Below are positions 63,862 through 64,000 of a stretch of DNA of 64,000 nt, one piece after another. This stretch comes from Mesorhizobium sp. M1E.F.Ca.ET.045.02.1.1. GTDB taxonomy: Bacteria; Pseudomonadota; Alphaproteobacteria; Rhizobiales; Rhizobiaceae. Under the pieces are notes generated by a model, which was not told the DNA's origin, searched no databases, and worked only from the letters and a program-made list of their open reading frames with translations. The position numbers were made by a program, and so were the translations under genes. Within the stretch, counting starts at the first letter, position 1. Every line of letters begins with the position of its first letter. The stretch lies in assembly GCF_003952485.1 (NCBI RefSeq), contig NZ_CP034447.1:3486501-3550500 (forward strand), in the 5' to 3' direction.

Positions 63862-63974
63862 TCCAGGGCGCGTTCTCCTCCCATTAGCGCCCTCGAGTGT
63901 TCCCCTCTGGAGGTTAGCCCTAATCGGCACTTCCAATCAAACTCAGCCGGATCTTTATTGATCCGGCTTTTTTG
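63861..63974 (+). ncRNA. abcR: AbcR-like (alpha-r15 family) trans-acting small RNA
   Basis: The unit of about 114 bases has a first stem-loop GGGCGC (63866-63871)/GCGCCC (63887-63892) whose loop exposes TTCTCCTCCC, a perfect anti-Shine-Dalgarno sequence. A second pyrimidine patch, GTTCCCCTC, follows, then a single-stranded stretch, and a strong terminator. AbcR RNAs of Sinorhizobium, Agrobacterium and Brucella are about this length, carry such CUCC motifs, lie near the lsrB/vtlR gene, and with Hfq repress mRNAs of ABC transporters. The 5' end is estimated; a tandem second copy may lie beyond the window. Confidence 0.65.
63945..63973 (+). terminator. Rho-independent terminator of the sRNA
   Basis: AGCCGGATC (63945-63953) pairs perfectly with GATCCGGCT (63960-63968) around TTTATT, followed by five to six T. 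Confidence 0.92.
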
Positions 63975-64000
63975 TTGCCCGAAGATCACGCCGATACCGG

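Overview
The window looks like a chromosomal segment of an alphaproteobacterium of the order Rhizobiales, most likely Mesorhizobium or a close relative. The evidence is uniformly high GC, dense short-spaced genes, and lineage-typical neighbours: lrp-trxB-lsrB, the petP/petR regulator pair followed by a two-component kinase, BA14K and DUF1127 proteins, paired extensin-like proteins, and several families of palindromic intergenic repeats. No rRNA, tRNA, CRISPR array or prophage was seen.

Layout. 1-12.3 kb: an MFS exporter (cut by the window edge), an AraC regulator, prs, a lipoprotein, the compact set M24 hydrolase-pgeF-MidA-type methyltransferase-lgt, a ParDE toxin-antitoxin pair, ubiK, ybjN, csaA, two membrane proteins (one strikingly AT-rich) and a GT4 glycosyltransferase. 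12.5-17.1 kb: sensor kinase, petR and petP, divergent from ilvE; then a small glycine-rich protein followed by three tandem 38-bp terminator-like repeats. 17.2-21.0 kb: a large SAM-domain/class III cyclase/AAA/TPR regulator gene lying inside a 3.85-kb segment bounded by near-perfect 28-bp inverted repeats and a 4-bp direct repeat, with no transposase. 21.1-30.3 kb: metallo-beta-lactamase-fold protein, BA14K, two cold-shock genes, a double-Kazal lipoprotein, a TPR-sulfotransferase, small conserved proteins, an ABC-F ATPase and a frameshifted EamA transporter. 30.4-43.9 kb: uvrB with long tails, an EF-hand-bearing secreted protein, a CapA-like phosphoesterase, several DUF proteins, a lipid kinase, and a tightly coupled three-gene catabolic operon (GMC oxidoreductase, enolase-superfamily dehydratase, beta-hydroxyacid dehydrogenase). 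44-54.5 kb: thioesterase, HxlR regulator divergent from an FMN reductase, CorC/HlyC-type protein, LysR regulator divergent from an oxidoreductase, two extensin-like genes, a TPR protein and greA. 54.5-60.4 kb: a complete ADP-heptose and inner-core LPS block in two divergent operons: waaC-waaF-hldD leftward, hldE-gmhA-gmhB rightward. 60.4-64 kb: lrp, trxB, lsrB, a membrane methyltransferase, and a promoter-sRNA-terminator unit that looks like an AbcR (alpha-r15) regulatory RNA.

How the parts fit. The heptose block supplies ADP-L-glycero-D-manno-heptose (gmhA, hldE, gmhB, hldD) and the two transferases that build it into the LPS core. lsrB and the sRNA candidate form a plausible regulator-target pair, since LsrB/VtlR proteins control AbcR-type RNAs in related bacteria. 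The most unusual structure is the inverted-repeat-bounded cyclase gene: removing it together with one copy of the GCTC repeat restores an uninterrupted copy of a palindromic repeat found elsewhere in the window, which indicates a real insertion.
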